DNA from: Heliopora coerulea | Lineage: Eukaryota; Cnidaria; Anthozoa; Scleralcyonacea; Helioporidae | Reading direction: 5' to 3' | NCBI GenBank assembly: GCA_030142905.1 | Contig: JASJOG010000008.1 | Location: 2,976,001-3,040,000, forward strand | Length of the DNA stretch: 64,000 nucleotides | Shown here: positions 1 to 10,758 of the stretch, piece by piece | Numbering within the stretch: position 1 is the stretch's first letter | Layout of the letters: each line of letters begins with the position of its first letter | Position numbers and translations under genes: made by a program | Notes under the pieces: generated by a model | What the model was told of the DNA's origin: nothing | Database searches by the model: none | What the model saw: only the letters and a program-made list of their open reading frames with translations

Positions 1-3000
1 GTATGTATGTATGTATATCTGCCAAACAAAAAACACTCGGACTTTTTCGAAGTCCATCAGACAACAACTAACAACCAAGTTACGAACAATTCGTCATTTA
101 TGACTTACCAACTGAACTGATTTTTCCCAAAAGGTAAGAGTAAAGTCGTGGGCTTTATGTTGTATTATAAATCTTATTCTACATGGAAAGGAAAAAGCAT
201 TTGGATTGAGGATCTCTTCGTCAGGCCAGAGTCTAGAGGTATGATTTAAAACGAATTGTAGTGCTTCTTACACAATCCTGAACAGTTTCAACGTTGCTGT
301 AAAAACATGTTCCGTATTTCAGGAAGTTCTTCGTAAGAAAAGTAAATTGTTATTTTTTTTCAAAAGTACAAGACCATATTTAACTAACCGTTATTAAGAT
401 AAATAACATTTTTGGTTTTTAAAGGAAAAGGAATTGGGCAGGAGTTTATGAGATCTTTATCTAAGGTACAGTAACTGTATATTTTATGATATACCACTGG
501 TGCATTAAGGAAGTGGTCATGCCATGGCCCACCCTCGCCAGTAAATTACTTTAAAATGTTCTACAGTCAGGGGCGGATTAACGATTCTTTTATGTCAGTC
601 AAAAATTCAACAAAATATTAGGAGATGGGGTTCAAATAGCAGACCCACTCTCTATTTTGTTATTTTTGTTTACAGTGTTTCACAGTTAGCCTTATACAGT
701 AAACGCTGTAAGTGCCATTGTCTTGGCTCATGTAGTACAAGTCAAATATACAAGTGTTTTGCTCCATTGTTGATCACTTCCATACATAACCTATGTACAC
801 AATATAAACAATGGCGGATCCAGGATTTTAAAATAGAAACGGCGAGGTATTATTATGACGAAGCCGCCCATTTCTAAGGGGGTCAAGGAGAACGCTTCAC
901 CGGGAAAGCTTTTAAAAATTAGAGTTGATTTCCTACATTATGAGGCATTCTGAAGAAAAAAATCACCCAAAACATGACTCAAAATTAATATTACTAAAGT
1001 TAATGCAAATTTATCGCAAATAAATCTTTAACACAAATGGCGTTGCTGTTGCTAATGTTGTTTAGAAACATTAGATTTTCTTATGAGACTAACTAGGAGT
1101 CAAGCTGGACTGAGAATTTTTAGAAAACCTTTAAATGTTTTTAGTTCAACGGAAATAAAAGATTGCAATATTTTCCGAATTCCTTGTTCCCCAAAACAAG
1201 CCTCGAAATACCGGATGCACACGTGCACGAATTCACGTAAAATTCGAGATGTGCATGTAACTTTTGTCACTTACATGCACTGCGTGCACTTAGAAATTTT
1301 CACACAGTGACTGCATGGGCTGCACTTCATAATCAACATCATTACCTTAGCTTCAGTGTAACGATTGGACATGGGACATAGTAGTAGTTTGTAGCAAATA
1401 GCATATCAATATTATTTAGCTGATAATTCAATCATGAACGATTCTTAATCCACTGTGCAATCTTACGCCCGTCCTTTTGTCATAATCATCAAGTGAGCCT
1501 GCGTTCTGAGGAGTCTCACTCGAAAACTTCAAGTAAACCAAATCATTGTTGAAAAGAAGTGAAATTGTATTTCGAGAATTTTTTTGAACATGTCTGTGCA
1601 CATAAATAATTGGTGGTGCAGGTAGTTAAAAAAAAATTAGGTGCATGCTGTGCATGTAAGATTTTCCTAGTAATTCAAGCCTTGCCCAAAACATTTAGTT
1701 GCTAATGGTTTCTGGCAAAATAAGTACTTTTATACCCGACGAAATTAGCAGTGTGATGGGTTCACAATTTCTATTTAATAAATTACAAAAAAAGTTCATA
1801 AACATGCTCTGAATTTATACTTTGATACAATCATCAATCTGCTAGAAATACGGGGCGCGCGCCTCCTGCGCCTCTCTCCAAACGCATATGCAGTGTAAAT
1901 ATATTTGCTTAACTATAAAATTTTGCGATAAAAGACTAAAAAAGTTCATTACTCGGGCTACCTGTGGTAGCGCGAGTCCAGGTTTTGGCTGCGTTTCTGT
2001 GTTTTTTTGGGTTTTTTGTGTTTTTTATGTCGAGATTTCCAGTCCTCGCGCGGTTTCACAGTGCTTCAGGGATCGCTGCTATAAAGCTTCGACTATATAA
2101 AGGATTAAACCTTTTTTAAACCTTCAATTGAAGGTGATGGAAGCCATTTACATAAAACTTAATGATCCTGATCTGTGCCGGCAAAAGGAATTTGTTTTCA
2201 AACTATCGCTATTTTGACCCTCCCACATTCCGTTGGGTTGATGTCACGAGTTTTCTTTAGACTATATAAGCAGGTGATATGTTTCTTTCTTTCTCTTTAG
2301 CTAGCAGACGTATAGCACTTGATAAGTGGTCTGCCGAAATGCATCGTGCTTTTTTCTGATTCTTTAGGCGTATTCTTTACGTAGAATATTACCTCTTTAA
2401 GTTTCAAACAGTTCTGTTAAGAACTAAACTATCCAACAGTCTTTGGTAACTGTGTATACCTCTTTAAGCGTATATTACTCTTCATCTTCTCCTACTTTAT
2501 CTTAAATTACCATTCACCATGGTATCTACGTATTTAAAATCTGTGTTTAGATTAAACCTTTCGAAGGTGTCAATGACTTTCCCACTGACACAGCTTTCTG
2601 ACTTAACTAGTCAGGTTGCTAGTCAGTTGTTAGCTTGTTTTGGCTCTCGAATCATATGGGAAATAACCTCAGTAAACAAGTGCACAATGTGAACGAGATC
2701 AATGGTGGGTACAGCACACTATCACTGTGACTGCTATTGGTTATAAATACGCTCATAATGCTTACAGAATGCATTGAACTTCACGCAAGCTTTCGAATAA
2801 TTCTCTCAACAAAACTATCGTTTGAATGTGTCAATGAATCATGTTAGAAAAGGCTACTCGAACCTTGTAAACTTACAAACAATTTCAAATATAATCGAAG
2901 GTATAAGAAGTACGATTCAGCGTGACAGTGGACAAACCTTGTATCAAGGTATTTTAGCGTTAACTTTGTAATTTGCTTCATTTTTTTGCTTCGAGTCTTT

Positions 3001-3433
3001 ATTGTGGTGTTAATACAAAATAAACACGATATGATTTAAATGACTGAATGGCTTATAGTTCCACAAAGTTACTGTGCTATGATTGCCTGGTACATGCGTT
3101 TTATGACTAATCGTCTGTCTAAATTTTGTTTACACTCTGGCGATGCACTCTGACAATTTCACTGAGATCTGGTTGTCAGTACATCTTGTGACGAACGTAG
3201 AATACCAGTCCACTTTTGAATGTGCTTTTAGAGATACAAATACAGACCAGTTTCGCCTTTATTAACAATCAAAGGTTTAGTGCAATCTAGACAGTCACCC
3301 TGTCAGAGGTTTGGTTATGGCTGAAAATTGTTAATTATTGTGCAAATTAATTTATTTATACCCAATTAGCTTATACAGTAAGTGAACAATCATGTGTCGG
3401 TTGTTCATATATAAGCCCATCATTACTTTGAAA
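1..3433. other. gene-free left flank
   Basis: I see no supportable gene here. The first ~16 bases are a short GTAT microsatellite. At about 812-826 there is a hAT-like terminal sequence (ATGGCGGATCCAGG) without a partner end that I can find. The rest is AT-rich with only short, unconvincing ORFs (75 and 70 codons). Confidence 0.5.
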
Positions 3434-3799
3434 TCACAAGAGGCCAAGACCCAGACTAACTAGAATGCAGATCGATTCTAATCGACCAAGGAGTAAAGTG
3501 TTTGGTATTATTTGTTTGCTTGGTTTCCAGTAACAGCTTGTCCAGCCATATATGTTTATAACTTGTGGCATATAATCACAGGTAAATTCATTTCCATCAT
3601 TCAAGGATTCCTGGTAAATCAACATTTCATACTCTGCAACAGCACCTAATTTCTGATCATTCCAGTAACTACATGCTGCAATAGTAAAAAGCATAATATG
3701 GAATAAAAGCACAATGCACAACATTGTCCAGGGAATCAAAGCAAGAATCTTTTTCAAAGCAACACAGACAACACATGGCTTCATCGAAAACATCTGCAT
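3434..3799 (-). CDS. unidentified ORF, possible single-pass membrane peptide
   Basis: A 121-codon ORF that I do not recognise. It has a hydrophobic stretch at about residues 18-43 that could be a membrane helix or signal anchor. A Cys- and Trp-containing segment follows, and the C-terminus is hydrophobic. Its first ~15 codons overlap the 44/28-bp tandem repeat at 3757-3957, so the start may be chance reading of repeat DNA. I see no flanking exon with matching phase and no family motif. It could be an exon of an unknown membrane protein or a spurious ORF; I lean to the latter. Confidence 0.2.
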   Translation of the reverse strand: MQMFSMKPCVVCVALKKILALIPWTMLCIVLLFHIMLFTIAACSYWNDQKLGAVAEYEMLIYQESLNDGNEFTCDYMPQVINIYGWTSCYWKPSKQIIPNTLLLGRLESICILVSLGLGLL

Positions 3800-3957
3800 C
3801 TCATTTTAACATCGAAAATTTCGGCGTTTAGTTTTAACATCGAAAACTTCTGCATTTCATTTCAAAGACAAGAAATGGCTCCATCGAAAACTTTTCCAGT
3901 TTATTTTAAAGACAACATATGACTTCATCGAAAACTTTTGCGTTTCATTTTAAAGCC
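3757..3957. repeat. minisatellite, 44/28-bp units
   Basis: Five diverged tandem units share the core ATCGAAAACTTCTGCATTTC. Three are followed by TTTAAAGACAACATATGG-like spacers (44-bp period) and two lack the spacer (28-bp period). The array runs into the 5' end of the minus-strand ORF at 3434-3799. Confidence 0.75.
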
Positions 3958-4210
3958 AGTAAAAATTCAAGTACAAAACCATTGAATTCAAATAATTTTG
4001 AAGCAGTGACTAGTACTATGAATACTTTATACAAGAACTTAAACCACATGATGAATTGTGGATGAAAGAAGTGAGTGGGCTTCCTAAATCCAACTTTCTA
4101 ACATGCCCATCTCAGCAGGTGATTGCGCACCATTGCCGTAACTTGCCCACTAATCAAGGTAGCTCGAGTTAACGCCTAGCAGGCGTCTTGTTTTATTTAC
4201 AAATATAAAA

Positions 4211-4250
4211 ACTGACGACGTTTCTACGTTGGCTGATCGTCATTATCAAG
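4211..4250 (-). other. hammerhead-like / Penelope 3' motif (copy)
   Basis: On the minus strand, TTGATAAT is followed by a GACG...ACGT half-hairpin and then GAAACGTC. This is the same layout as the motif just downstream of the Penelope ORF (15069-15097). Probably a 3' remnant of a related element; the core departs from the ribozyme consensus. Confidence 0.35.
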
Positions 4251-4723
4251 CGAAATTAATCGAAAAAGCCATTAAAAGGATCATATTTCATATGCACTAC
4301 GCGAAACATCTTATACAACAAGGCTTTCAAAAACTTAATAAATAGAAGCTTTCAAATTTAAAGTTACACGTAAGGGGCCTCTCATGGGGAATCTTCAAAT
4401 CAGCAAAAAGCCGACCAGCAAAAAGCTGACCTTACAATCAGCAAAAAGCTGACCGATACTACGGCAGTTTAGCCGACCCACTTAGTCGCTAGTCTTTGGC
4501 CCTTCGCTCAACAAACGAGGAAACGAAGCGTGAAATTTAAACCCCAAAGTTCAGTGTTCTATAAATTTATGGAGACATCTGCAAATTTAAAAAAGATAGG
4601 AATACTTTGCGAGGATTTCACTACTCGAGAAAGGCTTACTGTTTGACTAACTTACTATTTTTAGCCAATATCACTGTTTTTTTGTCAACGTCTCGCATTA
4701 TTTACTGGTCAAACCCTTAGTCT

Positions 4724-4779
4724 AACCCCGACCCCAACCGCCACCCTGACCCTGACCCTGACCCTAACCCTAACCTTAA
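4724..4779. repeat. interstitial telomere-like repeat
   Basis: Six-base units CCCTGA (several) and CCCTAA (two) with flanking degenerate CCCCGA/CCCCAA units and a terminal CCTTAA. CCCTAA is the complement of the metazoan telomere repeat TTAGGG. The array is short and degenerate, as expected of an interstitial relic. Confidence 0.7.
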
Positions 4780-7700
4780 TTAAATGTAGATAATAAGAAA
4801 GTAAATAGCTTTTGTCTCTTCACGATACTTTTTGTCCCATTCATTCCAAATAATCCATTGTATATATACTTTCACATACGGTGGCATGCATAATTTTCCA
4901 GCCAAGGAATGGTTTGCAATAGTCACTGAATCCGAAAATAATACCAGCGGCAAGGTGAGTCTGCTAAACTGCGGCTGGTCGGCTGATCATGCTTGGCAAA
5001 TGCAAAGAATGTAAATGTTTACTAACGAGTGATGTAAATACCGGTGTCCGCACGAGAACAATTGTGAAATAAAGTTGGACATCTTCAATAATGCAATCAA
5101 TCAATTCAAAACAAAATTCACCAAATTACTTTACAGCCACACATGTTTTTGCAAGGGAGGAAACAAATGGCTCAAGCTCGAAATTTCTGTTCGAGGACTT
5201 CGATCCGCTCCTTAATTCCGGTTAAATGCTCGACGTCAGACGCTACTCGAAGGCGGATAAATCTACATAGTAAATTGCCGTAGATGTTTCTCGGTGGAGG
5301 ATCCTACTTCTTTTCCAACGCAGATGCCACGCGTTCGAAAATAATAGAACTTATTGTTGATATTACACAATTTGGAGGGTGCGGTATCTTTAACGCAGAA
5401 CACCTGAATGAATGATAAACCTTCGACCAGTGTTGCTAAATGCCAATTGACGTAAAAGGCCAAATTGACCATCGAAAAAGGCCAAATTTTTAACGTCTTC
5501 ACTTTATGTGGTATCAACGAAAATTTGCATTCTGCTGTCTCCCATACGAATCTAAATTTACGTAAAGGTTGTACAGCCTTACTTATAGTTGTGTGAGCAG
5601 TTGAGTAAATAGTTCGCAGCCCTTACCTGACAGGAAAAGTCTCATCAAATATAAAACCTATATACCATACAGGGCAACGACCATTCTCCGCGGAGTTACC
5701 CGATGCATTTTCGTAAAATTAATTTTAGGGAACTGTGAGATTTTTGAAGTGCATATGCGGAAATATTTTTTTTTCTAAAAATTTGTCACGTTGAGAGGAT
5801 TCAAATGATATATAACTTTCGATTAATACTCGCCGAAGTTTTCCTGCAGGTATCAAGAAATTGAGACAAACTAGACTGCCATAGAATAGTTTAGAGAATG
5901 TGGAAGTCGTTGTCGCTTCTTGTCTAATCTAGCAATTTTTTAACTCAAATTAAGCGACTGCTTAGTCAAATCGACAAATGTAAGGTATTGGTTTATTAAA
6001 GCGGGCGAGTTTGCTGATTTCGTCCTTTGCTCGGATGCTACTCTTCTATGTCACTCTTCCTTGTAGCCTCTCAATATATAAATAGGTGATGGGGTAATGG
6101 TCAATCCTTTATAGTCCTCTTTAAAAACAAGCAACATTAGGTACTTTTTTGCCCAACAATTAAAATCGTTGCACAAAATCACCAGGTTTAAAAAGCTTCT
6201 AGCACAGGCATGATATGCTTATCGGCTCCCAGTTAGCTCGTTTGTGTTCGAAAAGTCTATCTATTGTTGGCGTTTTGCTTTCACTTCTACCTTCAATAAT
6301 TTGCGAAAGGTATATAAAGTAATATACCGTTTGCGTGTCTTGGAACACCCAAAAATAATGCAGCGTGCGGGCACTTTGTCTTCGTTGTTCACTGTTATGG
6401 CGACAAAAACAAAGTAAATTAATTGGCGTCTAATACACTTCCGTTCCCGATGTGACGTCATGACCATCATTAGGACTCAGACTTCCAGACTTCCGGCCAT
6501 GTTTTCAAGAATGCTATTTTTCTCTGTGTTTCGAGTAAAATATCTGTGGGAGAATTTGTCCGTTAAAAGCAAGTTATATATCATTTAAATCCTGGAAACA
6601 CTGCCAATTTTTAACACCCCCCCAGAATTTCTGCATATGCACTTTAACAACGCAAAAGGGGAGACCGGGGACCCTTGGAACCTTACCCTGGATCCGCCAT
6701 TGAAATGCCAGCAACTTATAGAAAAGAGTGTTATTCACAATTTGAACTAAAGAACATACATTTCATCGAGCGAATGGCACTATAAGGTGTGCAACTTGTG
6801 ATTTGGCAGATAAAATCTAATTGTTCAAGTCTTGCGTGGTGCTGTTCAATCGCTTGGATTTATCCGATATATAGTTATAAGCTCACCAGACTTTGTAAAA
6901 CCGTCCACAGATGGCTTTTCTCTTTACCACTAAATTTACCTGAAACCCGTAGGTTTTTCCCTGACAATTCACTCCCAATGAGCTTTGCTAACTTAAAATC
7001 TTTTGTAATTATATGTTGCTTTTCCTACCTTAAAGGTTGCTTTTGATCATGGGTTATCAAAAATTCGATGGAACGTATTAAACTGGAACGAAATCGCCAT
7101 TAATTTCTACAAAAAAATAGATGCACTAATAGAAGAAGACTGGAGACTTTGTACGTTGACTCGGGCCGGAATGAAAAAGCTCCTAAAACAAGAGTGATAC
7201 AGGATTGTGTCTCTGTATTTCTCACTGTCAGAGACCCTCATCTCCTTCAAGTCAAATTATTTTTATTTAGTTACAACAGCAATGAGGGTAGCTATTCCGA
7301 AAGGTAACAACTCATCTATTTACTTTCCAATGCACAAACACTTCACGACATTTCAAATTCCCAGAGTGGTGTATAACGTTATAATAATTATTATCTGTCT
7401 TTTGTAGTAAAGAGTTTCAGGGCATTTGCATAAATATTAAAATTTCACAATGAGACAAGTCCGAACATCCAATAAGAAAGTGGCAGGGTTTCTGCCAGAA
7501 TTTTATACTGGGGGTCGTTCCAAAATATTTTGGAATAATACTTCCAAGCTCTTTATGACGATGAAAAAATTTATGACGAGGATACAAAGGAAAATCATAA
7601 CTGACACATCTGATACCATGATCAACCACTTGCCTAAGTTAAATCAATTGTTCACTCGGTTTTCTCCTTTTCCTATTCATGTATGAGTTATGTTTTTTTT

Positions 7701-8050
7701 ACTTTTGGTCTTTGTTCTCTTCTTTTGTCCTTTATTACATTGTTTGTTTTATTGTAGTAATTTGTTGTTGCACAACAACCATGTGCACGAAAGGGTTAAA
7801 TACTGGTTTGTTTGGAAAGATATACCAAATATTCGTTGGCGTATTTGATCCCGACATGAAACACATCGTAGAATGTTTAAAAAACTTGCCTCCACCTGGT
7901 TTCTAATGCTCTTTTCGGCGTTTGATGTTATGTATTAAACAGGAGAAGGATTGTTTGAACTGAGTTCCAAACACCGAGACGTGAATTGAAAACGATATGA
8001 CAGTCCAGTTCTTTAACCATATTTGTGGTGGTCTGAAATCAAGACAAATG

Positions 8051-8125
8051 TCTTGCGCAATTGAAATTTTATCGTCCCCAATGTATTGTAGAATATGATG
8101 TTAATGGTGCCATTGAATGCCCTTT
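8051..8125. repeat. palindromic MITE, first part of an interrupted right half
   Basis: Matches the right half of the ~425-bp palindromic family (compare 29210-29290): TCTTGCGCAATTG, AATGTATTGTAGAAT, GTTAATGGTGCCATTGAATGCCC. The match stops at 8125 and the family sequence resumes at 9928. The intervening 1.8 kb holds a SINE, a TA microsatellite and a Tc1 element. Confidence 0.6.
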
Positions 8126-8129
8126 TATC

Positions 8130-8260
8130 CAAGTGAATCGAATCCATACCGGGTAAGTAGAGAAAAACTCTACTTGACCGCGGCTGGGATTCGAACCCGC
8201 GACCTTCGGTTTATTGGTCCGATGCTCTACCTACTGAGCTACAAGGCCAAGCCGGGAGGA
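8130..8260 (-). repeat. tRNA-derived SINE head
   Basis: On the minus strand from 8250 to 8175 there is a tRNA-like sequence. An A box (TAGCTCAGTAGG, 8241-8230) is followed by GAGC, a five-base anticodon-like stem (TCGGA/ACCGA, one mismatch) with loop CCAATAA, and a perfect B box (GGTTCGAATCC, 8197-8187). The two acceptor arms do not pair (GGCCTTG against CGCGGTC), so it is not a functional tRNA gene but looks like the Pol III promoter head of a SINE. Beyond it lies a small GTAGAG...CTCTAC hairpin at 8156-8175. Confidence 0.65.
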
Positions 8261-8301
8261 GGCCATGGGATGATGGTATTTCGTGATATTTCGAAACGCT
8301 A

Positions 8302-8518
8302 GTATGTTCAATCTGCAGACGTACGTTTCGCTGTACTACAGCTCATAAGTGCAGCTCGGAAGGAACTTGGATTGATAAGGGGCCAGAGTGCTCAAACCGC
8401 TACTCTAGCAGTGGGCATTGCTGAACACCATTGGTTATCCTTATATATCCGTAGAGTGCTCAACAACATCGAAATGGGGGAGCGTATATATGTTCAATTT
8501 GCAGACGTACGTTTCGCT

Positions 8519-8525
<7 letters not shown>
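8302..8525. repeat. direct repeat of ~38 bp, 186 bp apart
   Basis: TATGTTCAATCTGCAGACGT and the ~18 bases after it at 8303-8340 recur at 8489-8525 with one clear change (C to T). The DNA between the copies is unrelated to either flank. It may be part of the SINE body or a duplication flanking an insertion. Confidence 0.6.

Positions 8526-8554
<29 letters not shown>
8522..8554. repeat. (TA)n microsatellite
   Basis: About 16 TA dinucleotides abutting the left terminus of the Tc1 element, consistent with the TA target preference of that superfamily. Confidence 0.9.
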
Positions 8555-8557
<3 letters not shown>

Positions 8558-9905
8558 TAGGGGTCAAAAGTATGAGTACAGTCAAGAATTAGAGTCACTT
8601 TTATTAATGTATAGAACTATGTCACTCATCAGAGCAAGAAATACTGCATTATTGAAAGAATAATGAATGTGGAAGAACAAATAACATCATAAAGAGCAAA
8701 GCAATTTTTTTTTCACGGAATAATTTCATTAATATTTTGTGTATCCTCTTTTTGCTATGAAAATTGCTGAAACTCTTTTGGCATAGATTCAATAAATTTT
8801 TGGATGATTTCTGGCTTCAGGTTGTTCCAGCACTCATTAATGGCATGCCATAGGGTATCTTGAGTAGTGATTAAGATCAAGGGATTGAGGAACAAAATCC
8901 ATAACAACCAGCACACCATGGTCTTTCCTCTGCAAATATTTTCTACAGAGCATAGAGGTGTGTTTGCAGTCATTATATTTTTGTAAAATGAATCCGTGAC
9001 CACATAGTTTTAAGCCAGATAGTATAGCATGTCTTTGAAGGATGGAGTGGTACTTTTCCTTGTTAAGGATGTCGTTAATTCTGTACAGATCACCAACACC
9101 ATTATAACTGAAACATCCACAAACCTGAATACTTCCACCACCACGTTTTACTTTAGGTTTCACACATTCGTTTAGTATTCTTTCATTACTTCTGCGTCTG
9201 ACGTAAAGTCGTCGACTATTTCCGTAAAGCTGAACTTTGGATTCATCTGTAAACAGAACTTTTCTCCAGTCGTCAACGGTATAATGCTTGTACTTCTTGG
9301 CCCATAGCAATCTCTTGCGTTTATTTTGGGATCGTAAAAGGGGTTTGAAGACTGCTACCCTTCCATTAAGCCCGTTTGAAGTCAGTCGTCTCTTTACTGT
9401 ATTTTTACTGACTGGCTTCTCTCGAGTGTTATTGAGCAATGCCTGGATCTTACCAGTAGTTGCTATCCTGTTCCGCAAAGAGGTTTTCTTGATGTATCGA
9501 TAGTCTGGCTGAGTGGTAACTCATGGTTTGCCACATCTTGGTCCAGTGGAAAAGGATCCTGTTTCCTTAAACCTCTGCAAAGTTCACGGCTCAGCACCTT
9601 TTGAGACACTTACTTTATGTGCAATTTTACCTTGTGACATGCCTTCATTACTTAATGCAATTATTTGGCCCCTGGTTCTTTCACTGAAATCTCTAGACAT
9701 TTCGATACAAGACATAGAAGGAGGATTGTCTTATTCTATATCCTAATTTAATAAGCAGAAAAAGTAAGGAAGTAAATGTGGAAGTTACATACATGTAACA
9801 ATACCCATACGTCCAGCCTCAGACATCTGGCAAGGCCCTGGGATGAACTGCATCTTCCAGAAGACAACACTAAGAAGGTGGACTCATACTTTTGACCCCC
9901 TACTG
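8555..9905 (-). mobile_element. Tc1-like DNA transposon, degenerate, ~1.35 kb
   Basis: Inverted termini share an 18-bp perfect core, GGGGTCAAAAGTATGAGT, at about 8560-8577 and (complement) 9882-9899. Both ends abut TA. The length is normal for Tc1. Inside lies a minus-strand transposase relic with stops and frameshifts. The element sits within a right half of the palindromic MITE (8051-8125 / 9928-10094) and so arrived after it. Confidence 0.9.
8729..9700 (-). pseudogene. Tc1-like transposase pseudogene
   Basis: Cut-and-paste transposase of the IS630-Tc1-mariner superfamily. Reading begins at ATG 9700 (MSRDFSERTRGQIIALS...), with the first helix-turn-helix, then two in-frame TGA codons before the 213-codon open part (8837-9478). 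That part shows the second DNA-binding region (KNTVKRRL) and the catalytic segments LFTDESKV (first Asp) and NDCKHTS (second Asp). The expected third acidic residue, in a DLNPIE-type motif, is lost: reading goes DLNH and then out of frame, with ~20 residues apparently deleted. The C-terminus (ECWNNLKPEII, SMPKEF, KRGYTKY) is in other frames and ends at TAA 8731-8729. It cannot encode an active enzyme. Confidence 0.9.
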
Positions 9906-9927
9906 TATATATATTGAATATATATGC

Positions 9928-10094
9928 TAATTAATGTTACATTCTATGCAAAAAATTTTAAACGAACGTAACAAAAATATAAATGAGTGTCGATTCAATA
10001 AAATGGCTGTATTTTCGTGGTAAATGGTAATGCGTTCCAGGTTTGCGTTAATGATGGTATATCTTATTTGTGGTAATGAGCAGCATAAGGTGTA
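9928..10094. repeat. palindromic MITE, second part of the interrupted right half
   Basis: Resumes the family sequence interrupted at 8125: GCTAATTAATG, GTGTCGATTCAATAAAATG, GCGTTAATGATGGTATAT, and the terminal GGTAATGAGCAGCATAAGGTGTA, which matches the ends of the copies at 29418 and 38512. Confidence 0.6.
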
Positions 10095-10220
10095 AGGTGT
10101 CTCTTTGATGATATTTTCCACAAACTAGCTGAAAATTACGTTATTTAAGACTGCATATTTTGTGTTGAATTAAACGTTAACTAAATTAAACGAAAGGTAA
10201 AAAAAAAATTTGTCGTTAGC

Positions 10221-10260
10221 AGTGGCGGACCCAGGGGAGGGCCCAAAGGGCCCGCCACCC
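10221..10260. repeat. hAT-like terminus fragment
   Basis: AGCAGTGGCGGACCCAGGGG matches the CAGTGGCGGA-type ends of the elements at 20059 and 27877. I could not find the matching opposite end, so it is a solo or rearranged end. Confidence 0.4.
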
Positions 10261-10320
10261 TTTTTGAGCAATTAAAAATGCCACAGCTCTTTAAAATTAA
10301 TTCCACGATAATTCATGGGA

Positions 10321-10508
10321 TAGACCGTATTCATAATGGCCGCCAGTTTAGATATTCTTTCATGTGCATCTTAAGTAGCCTCACTGGCCTCGTCCTCGCG
10401 TTCGTAATTCATAAGAATCTTTGCTTCCAAACGAGGCACGTAAACTGAGGCTACTTAAGATGCTCATAAAAGAACATTTAAACTGGTAGCCATTATGAAT
10501 ACGGTCTA
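10321..10508. repeat. palindromic MITE, 188 bp
   Basis: Arms of about 60 bp (TAGACCGTATTCATAATGGC at the left; its complement, with AGCC/GGCC variation, at the right) flank a ~70-bp centre. The inner arm also pairs (CTTAAGTAGCCTCA / TGAGGCTACTTAAG). Both ends lie at TA, suggesting a TA target duplication. No coding capacity. Confidence 0.75.
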
Positions 10509-10622
10509 TAACTCAGCAGATAACTCTCGTTTGGTTTCTCTTTAAGGTTGAGGCTGTATTTTTGATGAGATTTATTTTCTTCTTTTTAAAATATTCTTTC
10601 CAATTATTGACATCCCATTTAG

Positions 10623-10758
10623 ATGCTTGCAAAAAGGGTACAAACACTACATTGCCGACGCCAATGAAGATGACCAATCCAACTGTCAATTTGACTCATT
10701 CGGGTTCATCCTTCTTACTATTGCTGCTTTAAGGACGGACATGGGGGCAGCCATGTAG
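10623..10758 (+). CDS. possible orphan 3' exon, unidentified
   Basis: A splice-acceptor-like sequence (TTCTTTCC...CCCATTTAG) ending at 10622 opens a 44-codon frame. It starts CLQKGYKHYIADANEDD, continues through a hydrophobic GFILLTIAAL stretch and ends at TAG 10756-10758. Composition looks more protein-like than neighbouring ORFs, but I do not recognise it. I found no partner exon in phase and no clear poly(A) signal nearby. It may be the last exon of an undetected gene, a decayed exon, or chance. Confidence 0.2.

Larger units (their letters stand above)
3958..8050. other. gene-free stretch with repeat fragments
   Basis: No gene supported. It contains telomere-like repeats (4724-4779), a Penelope-type hairpin motif (4211-4250) and, at about 6690-6706, the terminal sequence CCTGGATCCGCCATTG typical of hAT-like MITE ends. 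ORFs of 60-85 codons occur on both strands, but none has recognisable content. Confidence 0.5.

Noticed and set aside
812..6706. a 5.9-kb hAT element between the two GGATCCGCCATTG-type ends
   Set aside because: The flanking octamers differ (AATATAAA versus AAATGCCA) and nothing between them looks like a transposase; they are probably two unrelated ends.
8175..8250. a functional tRNA gene
   Set aside because: A and B boxes are good, but the acceptor arms do not pair and the anticodon stem has a mismatch; a SINE head is the better reading.
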